Shown piece by piece: positions 50,891 to 60,335 of a stretch of DNA of 64,000 nt. The stretch comes from Cyanobacteria bacterium SBLK (GTDB lineage: Bacteria; Cyanobacteriota; Cyanobacteriia; Cyanobacteriales; Spirulinaceae), in assembly GCA_017746715.1 (NCBI GenBank), contig JAGHZQ010000096.1, forward strand, positions 1-64,000, given 5' to 3'. A program made the translations under genes and the position numbers. Below the pieces are notes generated by a model. It ran no database searches and was not told where the DNA came from. It saw nothing but the letters and a program-made list of their open reading frames with translations. Numbering within the stretch: the first letter of the stretch is position 1; every line of letters starts with the position of its first letter.

Positions 50891-52669
50891 TTATGGGTTA
50901 TCGGTTATAGGATTCAGGCGATCGCGCAATAAGATCGTAACTTTCGTGCCTTGGTTTAATTGGCTTTCAATTGAAATCCTACCTTGATGTTGTTCGACAA
51001 TAATTTGATAGGTCGTCGTTAATCCCAAACCCGTTCCCACCCCGACGGGTTTTGTGGTAAAAAAGGGATCGAACAGCTTATTTTTAATTTCTTCGGTCAT
51101 GCCGCAGCCATTGTCTTGTATGGTGACTTCCATCCCTTTACTAACGGATTGAGTCTTAACAGTAATCGTCGGGATTTTTGTTGCATTTTGAGCGCGATCG
51201 CTTTCCAAAGCATCGATCGCATTACTAAAAATATACATAAAGACTTGATTGATTAAACTGGGATAACATTCTATCGGCGAACTTTCTCTATATTCTCGTA
51301 TAATTTTAATTTCCGTACCATCACACTTTAATTTCAGACGATTGCCTAAAATTCGTAATGTACTTTCAAGACCTTCGCGAATATTGGCAAATTTTATCTC
51401 GGATTCATCGTGACGGGAAAAGTTTTGTAACGATAAAATAATGTCGCGGATGCGCTGAGATCCCACTTTCATCGATTCCAATAAATGAGGGAGATCGGTT
51501 TTAATAAAATCCCAGTCAATTTTTTCTTTAAACGTTTTAATTTCCGAATTTTGCGAACTTTTTCGCATATCATATAAATCCAACAATGATAATAGATCGC
51601 GAGTATAATAATTTAGATGATCGATATTTCCATAAATAAAACTAATAGGATTGTTGATTTCGTGAGCAATTCCGCCGACCAATTGCCCCAAACTCGACAT
51701 TTTTTCGGTTTGAATGAGTTGTGCTTGCGTTTCTTTTAATTTTTCTAAAGTGGCTTGTAGATACTCGGCTTGCCTCTCTCGTTCGCGAATTTCTTGCTGT
51801 AATTTTTCATTCGTTGCCGTTAAGTCTCGCGTCCGTTCTTTGACCATTTCCGTTAAATGAGTCTGATATTGTTGGACGGCAATTTCAGCAATTTTTCTGG
51901 GGGTAATATCGATGATTAAGCCATCCCATAATACGGCCCCATTAAATTGTCGTTCGGGACGAGAAGAGGCTTCAATCCATTTCGTTTGCCCCGAAGGTGC
52001 AACAAAACGACCTTCCCAATAAAACGGCGAGAGCAATCGGGCTGACATGGCAACGGATTCATCGTGACTTTTGCGATCGTCGGGATGAATGCGATCGATA
52101 ATCAGGAAGGGATTGTCTTGAATGGCTTCGGGTTCGACTTCAAATAAATCCTGACACCCCGAACTAACATAGGGATAAGAAACTCTGCCATCTTCATACA
52201 ATAAAAACTGGAAAATCATCCCCGGCAAATTAGCGGATAAATTTAGAAAGCGTTCTTCTGTTTTACGTAAGATTTCTTCTTGTTGTTTCCATGGCGTAAT
52301 AAAGCGACTGGAGAGAATAATACCACCTATTTTTTCTCCAGATTTTTGCCAAGGAGACATCTCCCACTGTACCCATTCTTTTTCTCCATTGGCTTTAAAA
52401 ATAAAATAACCCTCAGTTCGATATTTTTCCCCTTGGAGACATTGAGGATATACGTTTTGCCAGTGGGACAGCAAGCGAGGAGAAATCCGATATTGACAGG
52501 CCGGATCGAAGAGCGATCGCCCGATAATATTTTCTTCGTTGAGATCGTAATCGCGATACCATTGCTGACTGGTGGTAATGTGGTTCATTTGGCGATCGAA
52601 TAAAGCGATGGCATTCGGCGTATCGGCTAAAAATGCGCCAAATAAATCGAGTGAGAGGGAATCGGACAT
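50891..52669 (-). CDS. PAS-domain sensor histidine kinase
   Basis: A protein of 592 aa with no membrane helix, hence cytoplasmic. PAS domain 1 (~10-125, AIALFDRQMNHITTSQQWYR), PAS domain 2 (~135-255, ending WEGRFVAPSGQTKWIEA, a PAC motif), a coiled coil (~270-325, KERTRDLTATNEKLQQEIRE) and HisKA with the phospho-acceptor His in GGIAHEINNPISF. The HATPase domain has the N box FSNAIDALES, DNGCGM and GVGTGLGLTTTY. Its response regulator is not adjacent; the downstream neighbour is deacetylase copy 2. The signal is unknown. Confidence 0.93.
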   Translation of the reverse strand: MSDSLSLDLFGAFLADTPNAIALFDRQMNHITTSQQWYRDYDLNEENIIGRSLFDPACQYRISPRLLSHWQNVYPQCLQGEKYRTEGYFIFKANGEKEWVQWEMSPWQKSGEKIGGIILSSRFITPWKQQEEILRKTEERFLNLSANLPGMIFQFLLYEDGRVSYPYVSSGCQDLFEVEPEAIQDNPFLIIDRIHPDDRKSHDESVAMSARLLSPFYWEGRFVAPSGQTKWIEASSRPERQFNGAVLWDGLIIDITPRKIAEIAVQQYQTHLTEMVKERTRDLTATNEKLQQEIRERERQAEYLQATLEKLKETQAQLIQTEKMSSLGQLVGGIAHEINNPISFIYGNIDHLNYYTRDLLSLLDLYDMRKSSQNSEIKTFKEKIDWDFIKTDLPHLLESMKVGSQRIRDIILSLQNFSRHDESEIKFANIREGLESTLRILGNRLKLKCDGTEIKIIREYRESSPIECYPSLINQVFMYIFSNAIDALESDRAQNATKIPTITVKTQSVSKGMEVTIQDNGCGMTEEIKNKLFDPFFTTKPVGVGTGLGLTTTYQIIVEQHQGRISIESQLNQGTKVTILLRDRLNPITDNP

Positions 52670-52753
52670 CCTTTTTCAATGAACAATTATCAATAGATCG
52701 CGAACAATGGAAAAGATTTTTAGCCTCTCCACATTTTTACAGATCGATCGTTT

Positions 52754-53884
52754 CTATTTTATCTTTTCTTTCTCAGATAAATAATGCGTGACAATTTGGA
52801 CGATTTGCTCGGAGGCAGTTCCGTCTCCAAAGGGATTAATGGCATTCGCCATCAGTTGATAGGCGGAGGGATCCCCGAGCAATCGAGAGGCTGCTTTGGC
52901 GATCGCCTCGGCATTCGTCCCCACTAATTTTGCCGTTCCTGCTGCTACTGCTTCCGGACGTTCTGTGGTTTCCCGCAATACTAAAACGGGTTTTCCCAGA
53001 CTGGGGGCTTCTTCTTGCAATCCTCCAGAGTCCGTCAGCAGTAAATAACATTTTTGAATGGCACCGACTAACTGACTATAATCGAGAGGTTCTGTGAGAA
53101 ATACCCTTGCATGTTTCTCCAAGCGATTTTGAATGGGAGTCCTGACGATGGGATTGCGATGCAAGGGTAACAGCAAAGCCGTATCTGGAAATTCGGCTAA
53201 AACTTGCTCGAATCCGGATAAAATATTCTCTAGGGGCTGTCCCCAATTTTCTCGCCGATGAACGGTTGCCAATAAAACTCGATGTCGTTCCCAATCCAAT
53301 CCCCTCACTTGACATTCTGGATGACTTTTAGCAACGGTTAAGAGCGCATCAATGACTGTATTCCCGGTTTGGTGGATTTCTCCCGTCACCCCCGATCGCT
53401 TTAAATTGTCAACGGCAAGGGGAGTGGGTGCAAAATGCAGTTGAGCGATTTGCGAAATCAAGCGGCGATTGGCTTCTTCGGGATAGGGATTGAAGAGATC
53501 GTCAGTACGCAGTCCGGCTTCGACATGAGCGATGGGAATTTGCTGGTAGAATGCCGCCAGTGCGGAAGAAAAAGCCGTCGTAGTATCTCCTTGCACCACC
53601 ACCAAACTCGGTGCGATCTCGCGAAAAATCTCCTCCAGACCCCGCAATGTATTGCCGGTAATATCCGTTAAACTCTGCTTGGGTCGCATGATATTGAGGT
53701 CGCGATCGGCTTCTAGCTGAAATAACTGCATTACGCTATCGACCATTTCCCGATGCTGTCCCGTGAGGATGGTATGGGTTTTTAAGCTCGAGCGATCGCG
53801 AAATTGCTGGATGAGTGGGGCAAGTTTAATGGCTTCGGGTCGCGTCCCGAGAATGATACAAATCGACACAGAAGGGGCAATCAT
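52754..53884 (-). CDS. wecB: UDP-N-acetylglucosamine 2-epimerase (non-hydrolysing)
   Basis: A protein of 376 aa from the ATG at 53884, which puts the conserved CIILGTRPEAIKLAPLI near the N-terminus; the frame is open further upstream but that part is not family-like. Motifs: ILTGQHREMVD, VQGDTTTAFSSALAAFY, HVEAGLRTDDLFNPYPEEANR, LATVHRRENWG, LLTDSGGLQEEAPSLGKPVLVLR and ERPEAVAAGT. It interconverts UDP-GlcNAc and UDP-ManNAc for cell-surface polysaccharide. There is no surface-sugar cluster nearby. Confidence 0.95.
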   Translation of the reverse strand: MIAPSVSICIILGTRPEAIKLAPLIQQFRDRSSLKTHTILTGQHREMVDSVMQLFQLEADRDLNIMRPKQSLTDITGNTLRGLEEIFREIAPSLVVVQGDTTTAFSSALAAFYQQIPIAHVEAGLRTDDLFNPYPEEANRRLISQIAQLHFAPTPLAVDNLKRSGVTGEIHQTGNTVIDALLTVAKSHPECQVRGLDWERHRVLLATVHRRENWGQPLENILSGFEQVLAEFPDTALLLPLHRNPIVRTPIQNRLEKHARVFLTEPLDYSQLVGAIQKCYLLLTDSGGLQEEAPSLGKPVLVLRETTERPEAVAAGTAKLVGTNAEAIAKAASRLLGDPSAYQLMANAINPFGDGTASEQIVQIVTHYLSEKEKIK

Positions 53885-54088
53885 TTGCGATATTTGAGTC
53901 TGAGAGTTGATAATAGCATAGAGAATCTCGCTGGCATGCAAGGGGAATCCTTGACCGATTCTCCCCTTAAATATTAAAATATTCTTAAAATAATAAATTA
54001 TTGCCCGTCCATTACAACTTCTCAGTATTTTTCGCAGTAGATTGTTTGCCACAGATTGCAGGCAATAAAATTTTACATGCTGTTAAGA

Positions 54089-54153
54089 ATATTTTCGATC
54101 GCGATCGCATCAGATAACTGTATCAGATAACTATCTTTTGCGATCGAAAATAT
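54089..54153. promoter_or_regulatory. Perfect 14-bp inverted repeat with internal direct repeats
   Basis: Arms at 54089-54102 and 54140-54153 (ATATTTTCGATCGC and its complement) are separated by 37 bp that contain two copies of ATCAGATAACT. A run of TTTTTTATCCATTCC repeats follows (about 54163-54197), right before the exchanger gene. It is a good candidate for a regulator binding site or RNA structure between wecB and the exchanger. Confidence 0.5.
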
Positions 54154-54212
54154 ATACCATTCTTTTTTTATCCATTCCTTTTTTATCCATTCCTTTTTGA
54201 TTCTGACAAAAA

Positions 54213-55196
54213 ATGACAGAACTGTTTATTCACTTACACGATTTACTCGGAGAAACGGGTTTTTTATTAATATCGCTGAGTTTTGCTGGAATTATTTGCT
54301 TTTGGTGCATTCCCGAAACGACAGATTATATGGTTAATGCAGCTGCGGGTTTAGCCGGACTCTATTGGGGAAGGGACAAGCGAACGTTAGTGATTAATTC
54401 CAGTACAAACAATCCCGAACTGTTTTCTATGATTATTGCTTTTAGTTTAGGACGCATGGGGGGAATTGCCAATCCTCTCGGTTCTAATTTTGCCAATATT
54501 TATCTCATGTTTTTAATTGCTCCATTTTTTGCGATTATCAAATGGGCATTAACGGGAAAATTGCACAATATCAAAAAGTTTATTGCGTTGAGTATCAAGG
54601 AAAAAAATCTTTGGCTTTGGCATATTATCATGTCATTCACCATGTTTTGCTTTGCCAGCCTTGCTTACTGGTGCATTACGGGAGCCAATCAATTTAAACC
54701 GTTACCCCTCGGTCATCCAACCCAACCGAGCCATACAATCTTTATCGGGGGCATTCTTTGTTTGGTTGGCATGGGAGTCTTTTTCTTCTTTGAAAATAAA
54801 CTCAAGGCAAAGCGAATCGAACTCTATGAAGATATCGACGAACAATATCATCATCCTAGTTGGCGGGATTTTTTCTTGGGGACTGTAGGGTTAATTTCTT
54901 CGTGCTATGTTCTCAATTCTTTGTTTCTGGCTTGGTCGGAACTCTATTCAACCATATTGCAGCATTTTTTTGGTGCGGCTATCTTTGCCGGACTGCATTA
55001 TTTTCTCGGGGCATTAATTACCTCCCTTCCGGAAATGACGGTGGCAGTCGAAAACTACGAACGCTTGACACCACCGGATCTCAACACCGCAATGGCCTCG
55101 GCCAGTCAATCGAATATGACGAATTTGGCGATCGCGGCGATCGGGAGTATCTTGGCAAGCATTCTCTTATTCTTTGGGTTTCACTATCAGTTGTAA
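54213..55196 (+). CDS. Ca2+/cation antiporter (CaCA) superfamily-like membrane protein
   Basis: A protein of 327 aa with about nine hydrophobic segments. It has two inverted alpha-repeat-like motifs: NSSTNNPELFSMIIAFSLGR then GGIANPLGSNFANIY near residues 70-110, and GALITSLPEMTVAVENYERL followed by ASASQSNMTNLAIAAIGSIL near 265-320. These match the ion-binding GNxxxSN and TSxPE patterns of sodium/calcium exchangers, though the protein is a divergent member. A hydrophilic loop (residues ~190-220) separates the halves. The ion is inferred. It lies downstream of the inverted repeat at 54089-54153. Confidence 0.75.
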   Translation: MTELFIHLHDLLGETGFLLISLSFAGIICFWCIPETTDYMVNAAAGLAGLYWGRDKRTLVINSSTNNPELFSMIIAFSLGRMGGIANPLGSNFANIYLMFLIAPFFAIIKWALTGKLHNIKKFIALSIKEKNLWLWHIIMSFTMFCFASLAYWCITGANQFKPLPLGHPTQPSHTIFIGGILCLVGMGVFFFFENKLKAKRIELYEDIDEQYHHPSWRDFFLGTVGLISSCYVLNSLFLAWSELYSTILQHFFGAAIFAGLHYFLGALITSLPEMTVAVENYERLTPPDLNTAMASASQSNMTNLAIAAIGSILASILLFFGFHYQL

Positions 55197-55252
55197 GATA
55201 CTGGAGCGATCGCCATGGGAAAAGAGAGGCGATCTCCAGCAATTTTTAATGA

Positions 55253-56014
55253 CTATGATTTTTCAGACGCAATGCTTTTGCCTCGAGCAACGAACTTGCC
55301 CGAGGCAACCAGAGCTAATAATGCCAGACCGGAAATAACACTCGGTTCCGGAACGGGTTCAGTCGATACGGTCTCAATCGTTGCGTCTAGACCGGTTGAA
55401 TCGTAACTCCAATCTTGGTTGGCACCATACCCCACTGCAAAATCAATCACATCCCCGGCTTGAAACAGTTGAGTCGTTGTGAATGATTGGGCACTTGCAG
55501 CCCCAGAACCGTTAACGAAGTTGCTAAACAGCGAAACGCCATTATAGAGGATATGAACGTCGCTTGTTGTCCGGTCATCCATATCTTGGCCGGTAAACAC
55601 CCCTGAAAGGGAATAATTTCCTGTTTCGGGTGCAACCCACCGGAGAACGCTATAGGCTCCGTTCTCACCGGGATGAAGGGCGAGTTGATTGGGTTCCAAT
55701 GAAATTGTTTCAAAAAAGAGATTAACCTCGTCAAGCAAATTATGCATCATGAAACTATTAAAGCCAGTTGCTTGTCCGTCGGGTGCCTGCCAATGTTCGA
55801 CAGTTGGAGATGCCAATGAACCTCCATCTAAAAGATTAAAGGTAGAGCCAAGGGATTCCGACCATCCATATTGCCAGGCTCCATTGGGATTATCTGTAAT
55901 CGAGAAATCATCGGCAGCATTAAAAGACGATGCTCGAGCGCGAGCGGCCATCGCCCCGAGTAACAATACAGATGTTAGGGTGGTGGCGATCGAAAAGTTT
56001 AAGCGTGCGTTCAT
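55253..56014 (-). CDS. PEP-CTERM sorting-domain protein
   Basis: A protein of 253 aa with an N-terminal signal peptide (ATTLTSVLLLGAMAARARA) and a C-terminal PEP-CTERM signal: VPEPSVISGLALLALVASG followed by basic residues. The body is rich in beta strands (GNYSLSGVFTGQDMDDRTT, DVHILYNGVSLFSNF) like other secreted PEP-CTERM proteins. These are processed by exosortase, normally with exopolysaccharide; no exosortase is in this window. Function unknown. Confidence 0.9.
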   Translation of the reverse strand: MNARLNFSIATTLTSVLLLGAMAARARASSFNAADDFSITDNPNGAWQYGWSESLGSTFNLLDGGSLASPTVEHWQAPDGQATGFNSFMMHNLLDEVNLFFETISLEPNQLALHPGENGAYSVLRWVAPETGNYSLSGVFTGQDMDDRTTSDVHILYNGVSLFSNFVNGSGAASAQSFTTTQLFQAGDVIDFAVGYGANQDWSYDSTGLDATIETVSTEPVPEPSVISGLALLALVASGKFVARGKSIASEKS

Positions 56015-56266
56015 TTTTCTCTCTTGAGAGTTTAATATATGAACTTTATCATATATTTCATCATTTAGACTTATTTTTTTTCTTTTATCTCAGTTTTAAT
56101 AAAATTTTATATCAATCTAGAACGGTTTCTACACGTTAGCAAAGGGCAAGTCTAGAACACCTATAGAATGAGAAGATTTTTGGAATTGGCCAGATGCGAT
56201 GCAAAAAACTGTGCCAAAATGAGATCGTGTTAAAAATTTTGATAAAAAACATCTTAATTCCCGATC

Positions 56267-56485
56267 ATGGCCGGAAAAATGAAAAAAGGCGCTTTAGTTC
56301 GTATCGTTCGAGAACAGTTAGTCAATAGCGTAGAGGCAACAGCCAGCGATTCTCGTTTCCCGCCCTATCTCTTTGAGAGTAAGGGAGAGATCCTCGATAT
56401 TGATGGCGATTATGCTTTTGTCAAGTTCTACGTTCCTACCCCGAGTATTTGGTTCAAGTTGGATCAATTGGAATTAGCGGATTAG
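56267..56485 (+). CDS. ndhO: NAD(P)H-quinone oxidoreductase subunit O (NdhO)
   Basis: A protein of 72 aa matching cyanobacterial/plastid NdhO: MKKGALVRIVREQLVNSVEA, ASDSRFPPYLF, GEILDIDGDYAFVKF, VPTPSIWFKLDQLE. It is a peripheral subunit specific to the photosynthetic NDH-1 complex that sits near NdhI and has been reported to destabilise the complex and limit cyclic electron flow. It stands alone, 23 kb from the ndhAIGE block. Confidence 0.95.
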   Translation: MAGKMKKGALVRIVREQLVNSVEATASDSRFPPYLFESKGEILDIDGDYAFVKFYVPTPSIWFKLDQLELAD

Positions 56486-56625
56486 CGACCGATCTCTCAA
56501 TGGCACGAGATCGCCATCTCTTTACCAACAAGAAGTGGTCTCAACCCCCCTCTTTCAAGATATAGCAAGCCTCCTGCTTCAGCCAGAGGTCATTGTTCAT
56601 TGATAATTGATAATCGTTCATTGAA

Positions 56626-57594
56626 ATGACTGCTTCAACCCTTCCTCAAACTCCCTCATCTCCTCGCGTTTGCGTTGTGGGGGCAGGAAAAGTCGGTTCG
56701 ACCCTTGCCCAACGGATTATTGAAAGCAATTTGGCCGATGTGGTGTTAGTAGATGTAGTCGAAGGATTGCCCCAAGGCGTTGCTTTAGATTTACTGGAGG
56801 CCAAGGGACTCGAAGGCCACGATCGCCATATTATCGGCACGAATAACTATGCCGAGACGGCCGATTCCGATATTGTCGTCATTACGGCAGGATTTCCCCG
56901 CAAACCGGGAATGAATCGCGACGATTTGATCGGCACGAACGCGAGAATTGTGGCCGAGGTTGCCCGCAAAGCGATGGAACATTCCCCTAATGCTCTTTTA
57001 ATGACAGTTACCAATCCTTTGGATGTCATGACCTATGTAGCGCGACAGGCAACGCAATTGCCGCCAGAACGAGTGATGGGGATGGCAGGGGTGTTAGACT
57101 CGGCAAGATTGCAAGCGTTTATTGCGATGGAATTGGGAGTCGCGATCGCGGATGTCAGTACGATGGTTCTCGGGGGTCACGGAGATCTGATGGTGCCTCT
57201 GCCTCGCTATTGTACGGTGCGGGGAATCCCTCTGACGGAATTCCTCGAGGGCGAAGCGATCGCTCGCTTGTTGGAAAGAACCCGTCACGGGGGGGCAGAA
57301 TTGGTAAAACTATTTCAAAAAGGCGGTGCCTATCTCGCCCCAGCGTCCTCAGCGTGTTACATGGTGGGTGCCATTCTGCGCGATCGCTCCAATTTACTCC
57401 CTGCTGCCGCTTATTTACAAGGAGAATACGGATTAAAAGACATTTTTATCGGCGTTCCCTGTCGCTTGGGCAAAAAAGGGATCGAACAAATTATCGAATT
57501 ACCACTCAACGATCCGGAATTGGCAGCTTTACAAACCTCGGCGAATTCGGTACGAGAGAACGTCAAAATTGCTCTGAAAGTTCTATCCGAATAA
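56626..57594 (+). CDS. mdh: Malate dehydrogenase
   Basis: A protein of 322 aa of the LDH-like MDH type. NAD-binding CVVGAGKVGSTLAQRI, nicotinamide-side IVVITAGFPRKPGMNRDDL (Arg in the substrate loop marks malate), VTNPLDVMTYVA, and the active-site pair MGMAGVLDSARLQAF and VLGGHGDLMVPLPRY (catalytic Asp and His). It reversibly oxidises malate to oxaloacetate with NAD+. It is convergent with psbY across a hairpin. Confidence 0.96.
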   Translation: MTASTLPQTPSSPRVCVVGAGKVGSTLAQRIIESNLADVVLVDVVEGLPQGVALDLLEAKGLEGHDRHIIGTNNYAETADSDIVVITAGFPRKPGMNRDDLIGTNARIVAEVARKAMEHSPNALLMTVTNPLDVMTYVARQATQLPPERVMGMAGVLDSARLQAFIAMELGVAIADVSTMVLGGHGDLMVPLPRYCTVRGIPLTEFLEGEAIARLLERTRHGGAELVKLFQKGGAYLAPASSACYMVGAILRDRSNLLPAAAYLQGEYGLKDIFIGVPCRLGKKGIEQIIELPLNDPELAALQTSANSVRENVKIALKVLSE

Positions 57595-57613
57595 AAAATT
57601 CGCGCCCGTAAAA

Positions 57614-57641
57614 ATCGCGGCAGATTGAATTCTGCCGCGAT
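57614..57641. terminator. Hairpin between mdh and psbY, probable bidirectional terminator
   Basis: A perfect 11-bp stem (ATCGCGGCAGA / TCTGCCGCGAT) with a 6-nt loop lies 20 bp after the mdh stop and 22 bp after the psbY stop, between the two convergent genes. The T run is weak on both sides, so its strength is uncertain. Confidence 0.7.
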
Positions 57642-57663
57642 AAGAATAGACTGGAAGTAAATT

Positions 57664-57792
57664 TTAACTGCCCTTGTTCAAGAAAGACTGAACTTGACCC
57701 AAAGCAGCAGCCAGAATATTGAAGACTGCCCAACCGCCAGCAATCAGAAGCGGAGCAAGTACGACAACAACCCGCCAATCAATAATGTCCAT
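57664..57792 (-). CDS. psbY: Photosystem II protein PsbY
   Basis: A protein of 42 aa from the ATG at 57792, preceded by AGGAGGAGACAAAAA, a strong ribosome binding site. The sequence is one membrane helix: MDIIDWRVVVVLAPLLIAG, GWAVFNILAAALG, and a short basic tail. It matches PsbY, a single-helix PSII subunit near cytochrome b559. The frame is open 57 bp further upstream but homologues begin here. Confidence 0.9.
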   Translation of the reverse strand: MDIIDWRVVVVLAPLLIAGGWAVFNILAAALGQVQSFLNKGS

Positions 57793-58008
57793 TTTTTGTC
57801 TCCTCCTGTAATTCCGAGAAATATTAAAATAATTTAAACTGCCTCTCATTGTTCCATACGAACAATAAATTATTCAATATCTTGATTAATTTGTTTTAAT
57901 TTGCTATAATTATTAAATTTTATTAAGATCGTTAAGAGAACAAAATCTCGGTTTCTCAAGCGGGACGCGATACAATAGAGAGCGATCGCAAGCATCCTGA
58001 AAACGATA

Positions 58009-58770
58009 ATGGCAACGACCGACCTCGAAGAAGCCTCAGAAACAACGCAAGACCCTCTCGATGAGATTCCCAATGATGTCGAGATGTCCATCTTCGACCA
58101 CCTCGACGAACTGCGATGGCGGATTTTTTCCAGTTTAATCGCGATCGCCGTTGGAGTTATCGGTTGTTTTTTCTTCGTCAGACCGATTGTAAACTTGTTG
58201 GAAATGCCCGCCCATGGGGTTAAGTTTTTGCAATTGGCACCGGGAGAGTTCTTTTTTGTTTCGATTAAAGTTGCCGGATATACGGGAATCTTGGTTTCGA
58301 GTCCTTGGATTCTCTACCAGATTATTCAATTCGTTTTACCGGGGTTGACGCGACGAGAACGCCGTCTTCTCGGTCCGGTTGTTCTGGGATCGGGATTTCT
58401 CTTTTTTGTAGGTTTGGGGTTCTCTTATATTGCTCTCGTTCCGGCAGCATTAAACTTTTTTATTAGTTATGGTGCCGATGTTGTGGAACAAGCGTGGTCG
58501 ATCGATCGCTATTTTGAATTTGTGCTTTTGTTAATGTTTGGGACGGGTTTGGTGTTTCAAGTGCCGATTTTGCAGTTGATTTTGGCACAATTAGGAATTG
58601 TGAGTTCGGAACGGATGCTGGCAGGTTGGCGTTACGTGATTCTAACTGCGGCGATTTTAGGGGCGGTAATTACGCCATCCACGGATCCGATCACCCAATC
58701 CCTTCTCGGGGGTGCGGTTTTAGCATTATATTTCGGTGGCATCGGTGCGGTGAAATTGATTGGTAAATAA
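58009..58770 (+). CDS. tatC: Twin-arginine translocase subunit TatC
   Basis: A protein of 253 aa with a ~28-residue acidic cyanobacterial N-terminus, then the Tat-signal-binding FDHLDELRWRIFSSLIAIAVG, six helices, QLAPGEFFFVSIKVAGYTGI (conserved Glu), SPWILYQIIQFVLPGLTRRERR, FEFVLLLMFGTGLVFQVP and the end PSTDPITQSLLGGAVLALYFG. It is the receptor for folded proteins with twin-arginine signals in the thylakoid and plasma membranes. A 46-bp piece of this gene (58103-58148) is nearly repeated at 60891-60936. Confidence 0.97.
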   Translation: MATTDLEEASETTQDPLDEIPNDVEMSIFDHLDELRWRIFSSLIAIAVGVIGCFFFVRPIVNLLEMPAHGVKFLQLAPGEFFFVSIKVAGYTGILVSSPWILYQIIQFVLPGLTRRERRLLGPVVLGSGFLFFVGLGFSYIALVPAALNFFISYGADVVEQAWSIDRYFEFVLLLMFGTGLVFQVPILQLILAQLGIVSSERMLAGWRYVILTAAILGAVITPSTDPITQSLLGGAVLALYFGGIGAVKLIGK

Positions 58771-58793
58771 AGAGCCTCTAACTTGCTACCGCA

Positions 58794-60335
58794 TCAATGG
58801 GAAAGGATTTGTCGAGGAACTTTAATTCTAAAAGTTGTTCCTCGTCCCGGAATTCCAGCAACGTCAATCGTTCCACCGTGCTTCTCAACAATAATTTGAT
58901 AGCTAATCGACAAACCTAAACCCGTTCCTTTTCCCACGGGTTTCGTGGTAAAAAATGGCTCGAAGATGCGATCGCAAAGATCCTCGGGTATTCCCAATCC
59001 GTTATCGGCGATCGTGACTTGAATCCAGCGATCGTCTAAGGTTTGACTGCGGATGATAATTTCTGGCTGATACCCCGAGGGATAATCGATATGGTTGCAA
59101 TTTTCGGATTGCTGAGAGTGTTGTCTTTTCTCTTCAACTGCATCCGCCGCATTGGCTAAAATATTCATAAATACTTGGTTTAATTGCCCTGGAAAACACT
59201 CTACCATCGGGCAATTTTCATAATTGCGAACGACGCGGACATTTTTTAATTTAGAGCCTAAAATCAAGAGTGTATTATCGATACCATCGTGGATATCGGC
59301 CATTTTTTTCTCGGCTTTGTCCAAATGAGAAAAGTTTCGCAGAGAGACAACCAGCGATCGAATGCGGTTTGCTCCCATTTTTAGAGAGTCTAGTAATTTG
59401 ATAAAGTCTTCACGGATAAAATCCAGATCGATCTCATCAATTTTTGTTTGTAGTTTTTGAGTTAACTGCGGACATTCTTGTTGATATAACTCGATCAAAT
59501 CAAGCAGATCTTTAGCATAATTTTGTGCTGGCTTGATATTCCCGGAAATAAAATTAATGGGATTATTGATTTCGTGAGCAACTCCCGCAACTAATTGCCC
59601 CAAACTTGCCATTTTTTCTTTTTGAATGAGTTTCGCGTGAGTTTGCTTTAAGTTCTCTACAGTTTTTTCTAATTCTGAGGTTCTTTCTGCAACGCGTCCC
59701 TCGAGTTCTTGGTTATAACAAGCAACTTTAGCTTGATTGATATAAGCCGTAGAATGGTATCGCAACCGCGCAATCAGTTCGATCGGATCCGGGAGCTTGA
59801 TCAGATAGTCATTAACCCCCAAAGAGAACGCCTTGGCCTTCACAATTGATTCTTCCTGATTGGATAATATCACAATAGGAATCAAACGAGTTGCAGGATT
59901 GGCACGAAAAAATTTTACCATGGTCAAGCCATCTACATTCGGCATCACCAAATCTTGCAAGATGACTGTCGGTGCGATTTCTATTGCCATTGAGATCGCT
60001 TGTTGCGGATCGTTACAATAGTAGAATTCAATGTCGGATTTACCGGCCAACAATCGGTGAATGGATTTGGCTGCGATCGGGCTATCGTCAACAAGTAAAA
60101 CTTTAACTATTTCTGGATTGATGTTATTATATTTTTTCTGTTCTATTGCTTTTATTCGCTTATTTAATAGCATTTGAGAGATTCTCTTAGCGGCAAACAA
60201 TTGTGGAGCTAAGGTTGTAGAGGGCGATGTTGTAGCGGGATATAACGAGGATACTAGATGAGAAGTTTCTCTTAGCTCGATCGCGTTGAAATGAGCAGTC
60301 GAAGATTCTATAGCAGCTAAGTTGGAAAGTGTCAT
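58794..60335 (-). CDS. Response-regulator / histidine kinase hybrid (REC-HisKA-HATPase)
   Basis: A protein of 513 aa. A poorly conserved N-terminus (~1-75), receiver domain (~77-195: KVLLVDDSP, phospho-acceptor Asp in VILQDLVMPNVDGLT, Lys-Leu-Pro in YLIKLPDP), coiled coil (~205-245), HisKA with the phospho-acceptor His in VAGVAHEINNPINF, and HATPase (N box NILANAADAVEE, DNGLGI, GKGTGLGLSISY). The kinase half resembles the PAS kinase at 50.9-52.7 kb. It belongs to the cyanobacterial group of receiver-first soluble kinases that receive phosphate from another kinase. Partners unknown. Confidence 0.92.
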   Translation of the reverse strand: MTLSNLAAIESSTAHFNAIELRETSHLVSSLYPATTSPSTTLAPQLFAAKRISQMLLNKRIKAIEQKKYNNINPEIVKVLLVDDSPIAAKSIHRLLAGKSDIEFYYCNDPQQAISMAIEIAPTVILQDLVMPNVDGLTMVKFFRANPATRLIPIVILSNQEESIVKAKAFSLGVNDYLIKLPDPIELIARLRYHSTAYINQAKVACYNQELEGRVAERTSELEKTVENLKQTHAKLIQKEKMASLGQLVAGVAHEINNPINFISGNIKPAQNYAKDLLDLIELYQQECPQLTQKLQTKIDEIDLDFIREDFIKLLDSLKMGANRIRSLVVSLRNFSHLDKAEKKMADIHDGIDNTLLILGSKLKNVRVVRNYENCPMVECFPGQLNQVFMNILANAADAVEEKRQHSQQSENCNHIDYPSGYQPEIIIRSQTLDDRWIQVTIADNGLGIPEDLCDRIFEPFFTTKPVGKGTGLGLSISYQIIVEKHGGTIDVAGIPGRGTTFRIKVPRQILSH

